Shown: positions 38,844 through 47,175 of the stretch, piece after piece
Numbering within the stretch: the first letter of the stretch is position 1
How the letters are laid out: each line of letters starts with the position of its first letter
From: an uncultured Pseudoxanthomonas sp.
GTDB lineage: Bacteria > Pseudomonadota > Gammaproteobacteria > Xanthomonadales > Xanthomonadaceae
Length of the DNA stretch: 64,000 bases
Reading direction: 5' to 3'
Assembly (NCBI RefSeq): GCF_946886695.1
Contig: NZ_CAMPJD010000008.1
Coordinates: 32,461 to 96,460 of the forward strand
Program-made: the position numbers and the translations under genes
Notes under the pieces: model-generated
Databases searched by the model: none
Told to the model about the DNA's origin: nothing
What the model saw: only the letters and a program-made list of their open reading frames with translations

Positions 38844-40247
38844 ATGAGCCACCCTGCCGATGCCGTCCCCGGATTTCCCACCGCCCGCATTCCTTCGTAT
38901 TGCGGCGGTCTTCCCGTCGAAGTGATCCTGTTGTCGCAACTTGGCCATGGCGCGGGCGATCACCTGCATGCCGAGGCCAGCATGCGCCAGCGTGCACACC
39001 CGGGCTTCGTGGACGAACTGGACGAACCGTCCGCTCGCGTGGCGTCACCCGCCTTCGAACAGGGTGAACGCTCGGCGCTCTACACCTTCGCGGTGGGCAG
39101 CGGCGGCCATCCGTTCCATCGGCACGCCGGCCATCGCGTCTTTACCGCCGTCACCGGCAGTGCGGGGGCACGGCTGCGTTTCTCCACTGCGTCGGATACG
39201 CAGCTCGCGCAGGATCCCGCGCACTTCATCGCCGCTCTGCACCACGTGGATCTTCCGGCGGACTGCCTGTTCACCGTGCGCTTCGGCGGCGGTACGTGGC
39301 ATCAGTTCGCGTCGTTGCAGGAAGGCAGCCGGCATCCGGTCCTGTTCGCGCTGTCATGCCATACCGATGAACTCGGTGGCCTGGAGAAGGAACCCCTGCG
39401 AGACGACGTGCTTGCCGGCAACGCCACGCTCGCCACGCTGACCGAGACCCTGCCCGATACCGTGCAGGCCTGGCTGTCCCGGCAGCCGCTGGATGCCACG
39501 TCCATTCCGACCACGCGCCTGTCGCTGCACGCACCGCCGGGCAGCTGGCAGCAGCGACTGTGTGCCGCGCTGCGTCGCCATGCGGGCCGTGTCCGTGCCG
39601 TGCTGTCGACGTGGTGCGGCAGTCTGGGATTCGTGGTGCGTCATCGCCCGCCGGTGGAAGCCCTGTGCACGCCGCCCGCCGGTTCGTTGCTGCGGGAGCA
39701 CCTGCCTCGGCATCACCACGAGGACACGTTCCGCCTGCGGCTGCGCGGTGACATCGGCAGGAACGCGCAGGCCAGCGTGCTGCTGGCCGATGTGCTGGAA
39801 GGTTTCCTCACCCAGCGGCCGACCGGCGTGACCCAGCTGATGCGCCTGCGCAACGCGCTGGTGCGGCCGCTGCGTCTGCGCACGTCACCGCTCGGGTGCC
39901 CGGTGTCCTCGCTGCTCTCGCCCTCGCGCGAACAGTTGTTCGCGGGCCGCTACCCCGTGCTGGGCCAGCAGGTTGCCGCGGACGGCAAGCGCGCGCAGGT
40001 GCTGCTGGGCGCGGACGACCGCCACCTGGTGTTCCGTTCGTGCGTGGGCGTGCAGATCAACGAAGACGGCGTGGACATCACGCTGGGCACGCGCGTGCAA
40101 TGCCGCAATGCTTTCGGCCGGTTCTACATGGCGGCGATCGATGGCGTCCACCATCGCTACATCTCGCCGTCGATGCTGCGGATGGCGGTGGACCACCTGA
40201 TGCGCCAGCACGCGCCGTCGGCACTGGCACAAGGCGTCTTCGCCTAG
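38844..40247 (+). CDS. Cupin-like / DUF2867 two-domain protein
   Basis: 467 aa, cytoplasmic (no signal or TM). The N-terminal half looks like a metal cupin: HPFHRHAGHR (His89, 92, 94, 97) about 60 residues before GGTWHQF (His153), i.e. a His cluster then a second cupin-like His. The C-terminal part (about 285-455: LREHLPRHHHEDTFRLRL ... LMRLRNALVRPLRLR ... GRFYMAAIDGVHHRYISPSMLRMAVDHLM) fits DUF2867. I do not know a function; DUF2867 is also fused to NAD-binding sugar-epimerase-like domains elsewhere. AGGAG sits 7 nt before the ATG. Downstream partner of the ArsR-type gene; its stop overlaps the convergent 71-aa gene by 4 bp. Confidence 0.75.
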   Translation: MSHPADAVPGFPTARIPSYCGGLPVEVILLSQLGHGAGDHLHAEASMRQRAHPGFVDELDEPSARVASPAFEQGERSALYTFAVGSGGHPFHRHAGHRVFTAVTGSAGARLRFSTASDTQLAQDPAHFIAALHHVDLPADCLFTVRFGGGTWHQFASLQEGSRHPVLFALSCHTDELGGLEKEPLRDDVLAGNATLATLTETLPDTVQAWLSRQPLDATSIPTTRLSLHAPPGSWQQRLCAALRRHAGRVRAVLSTWCGSLGFVVRHRPPVEALCTPPAGSLLREHLPRHHHEDTFRLRLRGDIGRNAQASVLLADVLEGFLTQRPTGVTQLMRLRNALVRPLRLRTSPLGCPVSSLLSPSREQLFAGRYPVLGQQVAADGKRAQVLLGADDRHLVFRSCVGVQINEDGVDITLGTRVQCRNAFGRFYMAAIDGVHHRYISPSMLRMAVDHLMRQHAPSALAQGVFA

Positions 40248-40459
40248 GCCGTGCGCTTGTGCGCTTCCTCGATGATGCGCTTGTTGCGGATGCGCACGCT
40301 GCCCACCATCAACAGACGCAGGTCACGGACGATGTAATCCGCCAACGCATCGTCGGCGATGGTGTCGCCGTCGATGTCCAGGCGGAAATCCTGGCCTTGC
40401 AGGCCGCCGCCGTTGCTGAAGTCGATCTCGAAGTCGAACACCACACGCTTCGCGTTCAT
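40244..40459 (-). CDS. Small conserved-looking hypothetical protein
   Basis: 71 residues: MNAKRVVFDFEIDFSNGGGLQGQDFRLDIDGDTIADDALADYIVRDLRLLMVGSVRIRNKRIIEEAHK. It begins with a beta-strand-like stretch and ends with a charged helix. It contains no motif I can name; several small proteins of this shape accompany cyclase-like genes. Its ATG overlaps the stop of the EamA gene (ATGA), which argues that it is really translated. Convergent with the DUF2867 gene. Confidence 0.7.
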   Translation of the reverse strand: MNAKRVVFDFEIDFSNGGGLQGQDFRLDIDGDTIADDALADYIVRDLRLLMVGSVRIRNKRIIEEAHKRTA

Positions 40460-41349
40460 GCGCGCTGGCTCGCCGCCACACTGCCCAGGATCAAGGCACC
40501 GGCCGCCAGCATTGCGGGCGTGACCGGCTCACCGAGGAACAGCCAGGCGAAGCCGGCGCCGAACAGCGGGACCAGGTAGGTCACCGTCGAAGCGCGCGCG
40601 GGTCCGATGCGGTGGATCAGGCGGTAATACAGCAGGAACGCGTAACCCGTGCAGACCACACCGATGGCGATCGCGGCACTCCACGCGCCGATGCTGATCG
40701 ACGCTGTGGGCCAGTGCGTGGCCGCGAACGGAAGCACGAGCACGGCTGCACACCCCAGCGTGGCCGCTGCCGCCGCGGCGGGAGGAATCCCCGCCAGATG
40801 CCTGCGCACCAGGTTGACCCCCACGCCGTAGAGCAACGCCGCGGTGGAACCCGCGACGACGGCACCGCCCACGCTCAGGCCCCCCGCCTTGCTGGTGGCC
40901 AGCACGACCACGCCGACGAACCCCACCAGCAGCGCAAGCGACCGCCGCAACCCGATCTTCTGCCCGAAGAACAGGAACCCCACCAGTGCCGCGAACAACA
41001 CGGTCATCGCATTGCAGATCGCACCGATCGCGGCCGGCGAACGTTGCGCGGCCCAGGCGAACAACAGGAAAGGAATCGCGGAGTTGATCGCGCCGATCAT
41101 GGCCAGCTTCGGCCACATGCCGGCACTGAAATGTGCACGCTCGCGCCACAGGAACGGCAGCAGCACCAGCGCACCCAGCGCCAGCCGCACTTCCACCAGC
41201 GCGAATGGCCCGAACGGGTTGGCCGCAATCCGCATGAACAGGAACGAGCTGCCCCAGATCGCGCCCAGGGCGAGCAGTTCCAGCGGCGTGCGCCAGTCGC
41301 GTTGGGCCACCTCGGTTAGCGTTCCCACGGCTGCGTTTTCCTGCGTCAT
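40456..41349 (-). CDS. EamA-domain DMT-superfamily transporter
   Basis: 297-aa, ten-TM drug/metabolite-type exporter. LLALGAIWGSSFLFMRIA begins the first EamA repeat; WAAQRSPAAIGAICNAMTVLFAALVGFLFFGQKIG ends it; the second ends YLVPLFGAGFAWLFLGEPVTPAMLAAGALIL. Start at 41349 with GAGGG at 7 nt; an ATG at 41355 is too close to it. Operon with the 71-aa gene. Divergent from a LysR regulator, so that regulator probably controls it. Confidence 0.88.
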   Translation of the reverse strand: MTQENAAVGTLTEVAQRDWRTPLELLALGAIWGSSFLFMRIAANPFGPFALVEVRLALGALVLLPFLWRERAHFSAGMWPKLAMIGAINSAIPFLLFAWAAQRSPAAIGAICNAMTVLFAALVGFLFFGQKIGLRRSLALLVGFVGVVVLATSKAGGLSVGGAVVAGSTAALLYGVGVNLVRRHLAGIPPAAAAAATLGCAAVLVLPFAATHWPTASISIGAWSAAIAIGVVCTGYAFLLYYRLIHRIGPARASTVTYLVPLFGAGFAWLFLGEPVTPAMLAAGALILGSVAASQRA

Positions 41350-41426
41350 CGCCATACCCTCGTTCGTGCCTGCTCCCATTCTGGCCAAACGCACGGGCCC
41401 TACAAGCGCGTACGATGCGACCAAGC

Positions 41427-41443
41427 CACAAATCTGGTTTGTG
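41427..41443. promoter_or_regulatory. LysR-type operator candidate
   Basis: Perfect 6-bp inverted repeat CACAAA-N5-TTTGTG in the 106-bp divergent gap between the EamA gene and the LysR gene, 12 bp before the LysR start codon. This fits the T-N11-A style interrupted palindrome bound by LysR regulators and suggests autoregulation plus control of the EamA-71 aa operon. Confidence 0.55.
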
Positions 41444-41455
41444 TCTGGAGCCACC

Positions 41456-42391
41456 ATGAGCCTGCGCCCTGCCCTGCTGCCCGCCCTCGGCGTCTTCGCT
41501 GCAGCGGCACGCCACCAGAACTTCGCCCACGCGGCCGACGAACTGCATCTCACCGCCAGCGCCGTCAGCCACCACGTGCGCAAGCTGGAGGCGCTGCTGG
41601 GCGTGGTGCTGTTCCAGCGCCATGCCCGTGGGGTGAAGCTCACCGCCGAAGGCCGGCAACTGGCGGATGCGGCCAACGCTGCGCTGGGTGATATCGATGC
41701 GGTGGCTTCGCATCTGCAACTGGCAGGCAAGACCACCACGCTGCGCCTTACCACGCTGCACTCGTTGGCCTACTGCTGGTTGCTGCCACGACTGCCTCGC
41801 TTCTGCGCGCGCCATCCGCACATCCGACTGCATGTCGATACCGGTATCGCGTTGACGCGGTTCGATGACGAGGGTCCGGAACTGGGCATCCGCCACGGAC
41901 CCGGGCACTGGGCGGGCCTGACCGCGCACCATCTGATGGACGACGAGTTGTTTCCGGTGGCATCGCCCGCGTTGCCCGGGATCGAGGCCGTTCGGGAGCC
42001 TCGCCAGATCGCGCAGTTGCCGCTGGTCACCGACCTGGCGCTGCAGGGCTGGCGAGACTGGTTCCGTGCTGCGGGCGTGCGTGGCCTGCGACTTCCCGCC
42101 ATGCACAGCTTCAATGACAGCACCGACGCAATGCGCGCCGCCGTGTACGGCGTGGGCGCTGCGCTTGCGCGTCACCACATCGCGCAACCGTATCTGCAAC
42201 GCTACGAACTGGTGCGCCTGCCCGGTCCTGCCCTGAAGGCGCGCTTCGCGTACTACGCCGTGCACCCCGCGCACAAACCACCGAGCGCCGCGGCCCAGGT
42301 ATTCATCGACTGGCTGAAGGAAGAAGCACGCGACGAGCGCACGCCCCTGCCACCAATCCCGGACGACTTCCTGGGACGTCGCGGCAGCTGA
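41456..42391 (+). CDS. LysR-family transcriptional regulator (GcvA-like)
   Basis: 311 aa. N-terminal HTH: LLPALGVFAAAARHQNFAHAADELHLTASAVSHHVRKLEALLGVVLFQRHARGVKLTAEG; C-terminal substrate-binding domain follows, with LGIRHGPGHW and LPLVTDLALQGW...GLRLPAMHSFNDSTDAMRAAVYGVGAALARHH, close to GcvA-type members. GGAG 6 nt upstream of the ATG. Divergent from the EamA gene, with a palindrome between. Ligand unknown. Confidence 0.92.
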   Translation: MSLRPALLPALGVFAAAARHQNFAHAADELHLTASAVSHHVRKLEALLGVVLFQRHARGVKLTAEGRQLADAANAALGDIDAVASHLQLAGKTTTLRLTTLHSLAYCWLLPRLPRFCARHPHIRLHVDTGIALTRFDDEGPELGIRHGPGHWAGLTAHHLMDDELFPVASPALPGIEAVREPRQIAQLPLVTDLALQGWRDWFRAAGVRGLRLPAMHSFNDSTDAMRAAVYGVGAALARHHIAQPYLQRYELVRLPGPALKARFAYYAVHPAHKPPSAAAQVFIDWLKEEARDERTPLPPIPDDFLGRRGS

Positions 42392-42406
42392 GCCACACGC
42401 GACCCG

Positions 42407-43291
42407 TCAGGGCACGGCTTTAAGCGCCTGCACCACGGCCGGCTTCAGCGCACGGATGTTCGGGTCAGCGGACTGGTCGGCTTCCAGATGGACGCTCATC
42501 AGGAACGCCATCAGATCGTGACGTCGCGCGAGCCAGACACTGTCGGCATAGACCTGCTTCGGGACACCCAGCCTTGGCGGCAACGCGCCGAACCAGCGCG
42601 TCCACGCCTGCTCGTCCAGCAGGCCACGCCTGGCGGCATACAGCACCGGCCGCGCCAGTCGCCCCGGCTCGCCGAAGACATAGGCATGCGCGCTTTCCGG
42701 CACGGCCTGTTCCGCCACGGCCTGCAGCAGCACATCCACCTGCGCGCGATCCACCTGCTCGTTGAGCACCAGTTGCAGCAGCCAGTCCGCCCCATGCGCG
42801 ACGCCATGCCGCCAGCCCTCGACAGCGTCGAAACCGCGATAGTCGCGCACCGACGCCAGATAGGCAGCAGCACGCACGAGCATGTCGGCGCGTTCATCGG
42901 ACGACATCCAGGGCGCGATACGGTCGGTGCGCGCAACCTCCGACAACACCAGCGCTGCGAAAGGCGGGCCGAATCCCGCGGCGGCGTCCTCGCCCAGCAT
43001 CACGTACAGGCGGTCGCGCAAGGCGCGGCGCTGTTCCACGTCCACCTGTCCCGCGCGCAGCCAAGTGCTGAGGCCTTCATAGGCCACGCCATCGCGCAAG
43101 GCAGGATCGGGGTCGGCCAGGCATGCCGGCAGTCCCGCCGCCAAGGCAGCACGCACGTCATCAGGCACGGCGAATCTCTGTTCCCGAAGCAACTGCAATG
43201 AACCCCGATCCGTGCCCTCGGGCGGACAGGCAGCCTGCGCCGACCACGACAACAGCATCCCCGCCCACGCCAGCCATGCCCATGAACGCAT
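42407..43291 (-). CDS. Exported DUF2785-domain protein
   Basis: 294-aa predicted periplasmic protein: signal peptide (MRSWAWLAWAGMLLSWSAQA, cleavage near AQA-AC). The body is alpha-helical and HEAT-like in look, with the DUF2785 signature around LRDGVAYEGLSTWLRAG, ...YRGFDAVEGWRHGVAHGADWLLQLVLN, ...ARPVLYAARRGLLDEQAW. Function unknown. I use the ATG at 43291 because GGAG then lies 6 nt upstream; the ATG at 43297 abuts the GAGGAG. Confidence 0.8.
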   Translation of the reverse strand: MRSWAWLAWAGMLLSWSAQAACPPEGTDRGSLQLLREQRFAVPDDVRAALAAGLPACLADPDPALRDGVAYEGLSTWLRAGQVDVEQRRALRDRLYVMLGEDAAAGFGPPFAALVLSEVARTDRIAPWMSSDERADMLVRAAAYLASVRDYRGFDAVEGWRHGVAHGADWLLQLVLNEQVDRAQVDVLLQAVAEQAVPESAHAYVFGEPGRLARPVLYAARRGLLDEQAWTRWFGALPPRLGVPKQVYADSVWLARRHDLMAFLMSVHLEADQSADPNIRALKPAVVQALKAVP

Positions 43292-43396
43292 CGTCATCTC
43301 CTCGACCTCGTGCCATCGCCCGACTTTACTGCCCATCCTGCATGCTTGCGACAACGCGGAAAACGGCGCAGGTGAACTACCCCGTCAGCACCACGA

Positions 43397-43747
43397 TCAG
43401 GCGCTGGCGCCATCGAAGGGGACGACCTTCAATGCAGAAAGGTCCACGTCGGGCAGGCAGCGGACGTTGATGGCCGCCATCTGTGCGCCCGTCGCCGGAT
43501 GCGCAGCCTCGCCGAATGGCGCGACGCCACAGGTCGCGCAGAAGCGATGCTGGATGTGGTGCTTGTTGAAGGTGTAGGTAGACAGATCGCCTTCCGGTGT
43601 CTTCAGCACCAGCGCCTCGCGCGGCGCGAACCACAACAGGCCGCCTCGCCGCCGGCACAGCGAACAGTTGCAGTCGATGACCTCCGCGATGTCGCCCTCG
43701 ACCTCGAATACGATGCGGCCGCAATGGCAGCTCCCTTCGTGCTTCAT
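43397..43747 (-). CDS. GFA-family (Mss4-like) zinc protein
   Basis: 116-aa member of the glutathione-dependent formaldehyde-activating family. Zinc ligands are complete: SCHCG (Cys7, Cys9 region), CNCSLCRR, and FCATCGVAPF. The family name comes from Paracoccus Gfa; most members have no proven activity. The neighbours do not point to formaldehyde metabolism. Confidence 0.9.
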   Translation of the reverse strand: MKHEGSCHCGRIVFEVEGDIAEVIDCNCSLCRRRGGLLWFAPREALVLKTPEGDLSTYTFNKHHIQHRFCATCGVAPFGEAAHPATGAQMAAINVRCLPDVDLSALKVVPFDGASA

Positions 43748-43861
43748 GTCACGGTTCTCCGTCGTCCGGTGCGCCAGCGTATATCGAATGGCATGGGCGT
43801 GGGCATGACCTCCGGCCTATCCTGTCCACCCTGACCCACATCGCACTGCAACAGGACTCTC

Positions 43862-45673
43862 ATGCGCAAGACCCTGCTCGCCGCCGCCCTCCTGACCTCG
43901 CTGGCTGCCTGCCAGAAGGGCGAAGCCCCCACCGCCGCCCCGGGTGCCGACACCGCGGCCGCGACCGCCGACACCGTCAAGGCCGATGCCGCCTTCGCCG
44001 ACCTGTCCAAGCGCGCGCTCGACGGTTGGCTGCAGCTCTCGCCCGTCAGCGCCACCCAGATCGGCGAGCACAAGTACGACGGCGAACTCGATGACCTGAG
44101 CGCGGGTGGCAGGCAGAAAGGGCTGGAGTTCAGCAAGAAGATCCTGGCCGAACTGGATGCGACCGACATCGCGGCGCTGTCGCGCGAGAACCAGGTCGAC
44201 GCCGCCATCCTGCGCAACCAGCTGCAGTACGACATCTGGACCGCCGAAACGCTGCAGAGCTGGACCTGGGATCCGCAGGTCTACAACAACGTCGCCGGCG
44301 GCGCGATCTACGGCCTGATGGCGCGCGAATTCGCGCCGCTGCCGGACCGCCTGAAGTCCGCCACCGCGCGCATGCAGAAGATCCCGGCGCTGCTGGCGCA
44401 GGCGCGCGAGAACCTGGACCCGGCACGCGTGCCCAAGGTGCATGCCGAGACCGTCGCCAGGCAGAACGCCGGCATCCTCAGCATCGTCGAAACCTTCATC
44501 ACCCCGCACCTCAAGGACCTGCCCGAGGCCGACCGCGCGCAGGCGCAGGCCGCCATCGACGGTTTGCAGAAGGCCGTGGCCGAACACCAGGCCTGGCTGG
44601 ACAAGACGCTGGTGCCGAATGCGAAGGGCGACTTCCGCATCGGCCAGACGCTGTACGACCAGAAGCTGCAGTTCGCCCTGCTCTCCTCGCTGTCGCGTGC
44701 CGACATCAAGCAGCGCGCCGAAGGCGAACTCAAGCGCGTGCGTGAGGAAATGTACGGCATCGCGCGCACCGTGCTGAAGGACAAGCCCGGCGCGCCCACC
44801 CTGCCGGAAACGCCCACCGCCGACGAGCAGCAGAAGGCGATCGAGGCCGCGCTTGAGCTGGCCTATGCCGAGCGCCCGGCCCGCGACAAGGTGGTGCCGG
44901 ATGCAGAAGCGGCGCTGGCGCAGGCCACCGAATTCGTGCGCAAGCACGACCTGGTCACGCTGCCCGACGCGCCAGTTGAAATCATCGAGATGCCCGAGTT
45001 CCAGCGCGGCGTGGCGGTGGCGTACTGCGATTCGCCCGGCCCGCTCGACAAGAACCTGAAGACCTTCTACGCCGTCTCGCCGATTCCTGACGAGTGGGAC
45101 CAGAAGCAGGTCGATTCGTTCCTGCGCGAATACAACAGCCGGATGATCCACCTGCTGAGCATCCACGAAGGCACGCCGGGCCACTACCTGGAAGGCTGGC
45201 ACTCGGCCAAGTTCCCGTCGACGCTGCGCGCGGTGCTGCGCTCGGGCATGTTCGCCGAAGGCTGGGCGGTCTACACCGAAAAAATGATGTCCGATGCCGG
45301 CTATCTCGACAACGATCCGCTGTTCCACCTGGTGCAGATGAAGTTCTACCTGCGCACGATCGCCAACGCGATCCTCGACCAGGGCGTGCAGGTGGATGGC
45401 TGGACGCGCGAACAGGCGATGGATCTGATGGTGCGCCAGACCTTCCAGCAGGAGCGCGAGGCCGCCGGCAAGTGGACGCGCGCGCAGCTGACCTCTGCGC
45501 AGCTGCCGACGTACTTCGTCGGCGTGCAGGAGCACTTCGACATGCGCAAGGCCGCCGAAGCCAAGCAGGGCGCGCAGTTCAACCTGAAGGCCTACCACGA
45601 CCAGGTACTGTCGTACGGCGCGCCGCCGGTGCGCTTCGTGCGGCAGCTGATGCTGGACGAACCAATCAAGTGA
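43862..45673 (+). CDS. DUF885 family zinc-peptidase-like lipoprotein
   Basis: 603-aa lipoprotein (MRKTLLAAALLTSLAAC, Cys17) with a full DUF885 domain. The central motif LSIHEGTPGHYLEGW (about residues 433-447) is the HExxxxH-like metal site of the family; WAVYTEKMMSDAGY and the C-terminal QEHFDMRKAAEAKQG...LSYGAPPVRFVRQLM are also typical. Such proteins are predicted envelope metallopeptidases; the Xanthomonas members have no known substrate. Followed by several hairpins. Confidence 0.9.
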   Translation: MRKTLLAAALLTSLAACQKGEAPTAAPGADTAAATADTVKADAAFADLSKRALDGWLQLSPVSATQIGEHKYDGELDDLSAGGRQKGLEFSKKILAELDATDIAALSRENQVDAAILRNQLQYDIWTAETLQSWTWDPQVYNNVAGGAIYGLMAREFAPLPDRLKSATARMQKIPALLAQARENLDPARVPKVHAETVARQNAGILSIVETFITPHLKDLPEADRAQAQAAIDGLQKAVAEHQAWLDKTLVPNAKGDFRIGQTLYDQKLQFALLSSLSRADIKQRAEGELKRVREEMYGIARTVLKDKPGAPTLPETPTADEQQKAIEAALELAYAERPARDKVVPDAEAALAQATEFVRKHDLVTLPDAPVEIIEMPEFQRGVAVAYCDSPGPLDKNLKTFYAVSPIPDEWDQKQVDSFLREYNSRMIHLLSIHEGTPGHYLEGWHSAKFPSTLRAVLRSGMFAEGWAVYTEKMMSDAGYLDNDPLFHLVQMKFYLRTIANAILDQGVQVDGWTREQAMDLMVRQTFQQEREAAGKWTRAQLTSAQLPTYFVGVQEHFDMRKAAEAKQGAQFNLKAYHDQVLSYGAPPVRFVRQLMLDEPIK

Positions 45674-45736
45674 CGTCCCGGCGCGCGCAACAGCGCGCCT
45701 TTGCCGGGACGTCATCCCCGCGAAAGCGGGGATCCA
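45672..45736. repeat. Tandem REP-like hairpins after the DUF885 gene
   Basis: Right at the stop codon begins an inverted repeat with arms GACGTCCCGGC (45672-45682) and GCCGGGACGTC (45703-45713), containing an inner GCGCGC / GCGCGC pairing. It is directly followed by ATCCCCGCGAAAGCGGGGAT (45714-45733), a classic Xanthomonadaceae intergenic palindrome. Confidence 0.75.
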
Positions 45737-45759
45737 GCGACTTCCTGGCAGCAATCAAC

Positions 45760-45792
45760 AAAGAAGGGCAGGCACATCACCTGCCCTTCTTT
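45760..45792. terminator. Bidirectional Rho-independent terminator (DUF885 gene / rraA)
   Basis: A perfect 13-bp stem AAAGAAGGGCAGG / CCTGCCCTTCTTT with a 7-nt loop has an A tract on the left and a T tract on the right, so it works from both strands. Its right arm overlaps the rraA stop codon. Confidence 0.85.
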
Positions 45793-46273
45793 ATGCTTCG
45801 TGCAACCGAGCGCCGCCAACCAGCACCCCATTGGCATCCGCATAGATCCAGTCGCCCCGCGTGATCGACACGCCAGCGAACGTCACGGACACATCCACGT
45901 CGCCCAGGCCGCGCTTCTCCGTCTTCATCGGGTGCGACGCCAGCGCCTGCACACCGAGCGGCAGGGCCGCGAGCGCATCGACATCGCGCACGCAGCCGAA
46001 GATAAGGAAGCCGGACCACCCATTCTTCACCGCGGTCGCCGCGATCTGGTCGCCCAGCAGCGCACGCCGCAGCGAGCCGCCGCCATCGACCACCATGACG
46101 CGCCCCTCGCCCGGCGTGGCCGCCAGTTCGCGCACGCGCGAGTTGTCTTCGAAACACTTCACCGTCACCGCCGGCCCGGCGAACGCGACGCGTCCGCCAT
46201 AGCCGCGGAATACCGGCTCGGCGACCTGCACGTCGGGGTACTGATCGCACAGGTCGGGCGTGGTCCAGGACAT
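45791..46273 (-). CDS. rraA: RraA-type regulator of RNase E / aldolase-fold protein
   Basis: 160 aa. In E. coli RraA binds RNase E and the degradosome helicases and lowers RNA decay; related proteins are HMG/CHA aldolases. Seen: [42 protein letters not shown] and [14 protein letters not shown], the family core, with [18 protein letters not shown] near the end. Length matches RraA rather than the longer aldolases. Its stop lies in the bidirectional terminator. Confidence 0.9.
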   Translation of the reverse strand: MSWTTPDLCDQYPDVQVAEPVFRGYGGRVAFAGPAVTVKCFEDNSRVRELAATPGEGRVMVVDGGGSLRRALLGDQIAATAVKNGWSGFLIFGCVRDVDALAALPLGVQALASHPMKTEKRGLGDVDVSVTFAGVSITRGDWIYADANGVLVGGARLHEA

Positions 46274-46345
46274 GCGGCATCTCCGAGGGCGCGGCTTGAC
46301 CTCATGGTAACGCGGGCGCGACGCACACCGGGCTATGCTTCACGC

Positions 46346-47170
46346 ATGGATAACCTCTTCGCTTCCCCGCCTCCCGTTCCCAACGACGGCATCCGCGTCG
46401 GCATCGGCGGCTGGACCTTCGCGCCATGGCGCAAGAACTTCTATCCCGACGGTCTGGTGCAGCGGCGCGAACTTGAATACGCCAGCCGCCAGCTGACCGC
46501 CATCGAGATCAACGGCACCTACTACGGTGCACAGAAGCCGGCAACCTACGCCAGCTGGCGCGACCAGGCGCCGGATGGCTTCATGTTCTCGGCCAAGGCA
46601 CCGAAGCGCATCATGCAGTCGCGCTCGCTGGCATCGACGCAGGCGCAGGTGGAGGATTTCGTCGGCGGCATCGCCGAGCTGGGTGCGAAGCTCGGGCCAC
46701 TGGTCTGGCAGTTCGAAGCGGGACGACGCATCGACGCGGACGAACTCGACGCATTCCTGACGCTACTGCCTCGCGAGGTCGACGGCCGCCCGCTAAGGCA
46801 TGCGCTGGAGGTCCGCGATCCCGGCGCGGTGGACGGGGACTTCATCGACCTGGCGCGTCGTCACCAGGTCGCCACGGTCTTCACCGATTCCACCGACTAT
46901 CCCTCTTTCGCCGACCTCACCGCGGATTTCGTCTACGTACGCCTGATGCGCTCGCAGCCGATCGAGACCGGGTATCCGCCGAAGGAACTGGAGCAGTGGG
47001 CCGAACGCGCTCGCGCCTGGTCGCGCGGCGAAGACATCGCCGAGCTCCCGCATGTAGGCGAGCCCGCGCCCGTGCTGCCGCGGCGCGATGTGTTCGTGTA
47101 CTTCATCAGCAGCGCGAAGGAACGCAATCCGGCCGCGGCGATGGAACTGATCCGCAAGCTCGCCAGATAG
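46346..47170 (+). CDS. DUF72 domain protein
   Basis: 274-aa TIM-barrel-like protein of the DUF72 (YecE) family. Recognised by IRVGIGGWTFAPWRKNFYPDGLVQRRELEYASRQLTAIEINGTYYG and FMFSAKAPKRIMQSRSL, then GPLVWQF and ALEVRDP. Activity is not known. Start at 46346, 72 bp from the divergent rraA start. Convergent with the MFS gene, 5 bp apart. Confidence 0.92.
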   Translation: MDNLFASPPPVPNDGIRVGIGGWTFAPWRKNFYPDGLVQRRELEYASRQLTAIEINGTYYGAQKPATYASWRDQAPDGFMFSAKAPKRIMQSRSLASTQAQVEDFVGGIAELGAKLGPLVWQFEAGRRIDADELDAFLTLLPREVDGRPLRHALEVRDPGAVDGDFIDLARRHQVATVFTDSTDYPSFADLTADFVYVRLMRSQPIETGYPPKELEQWAERARAWSRGEDIAELPHVGEPAPVLPRRDVFVYFISSAKERNPAAAMELIRKLAR

Positions 47171-47175
47171 CGCCG

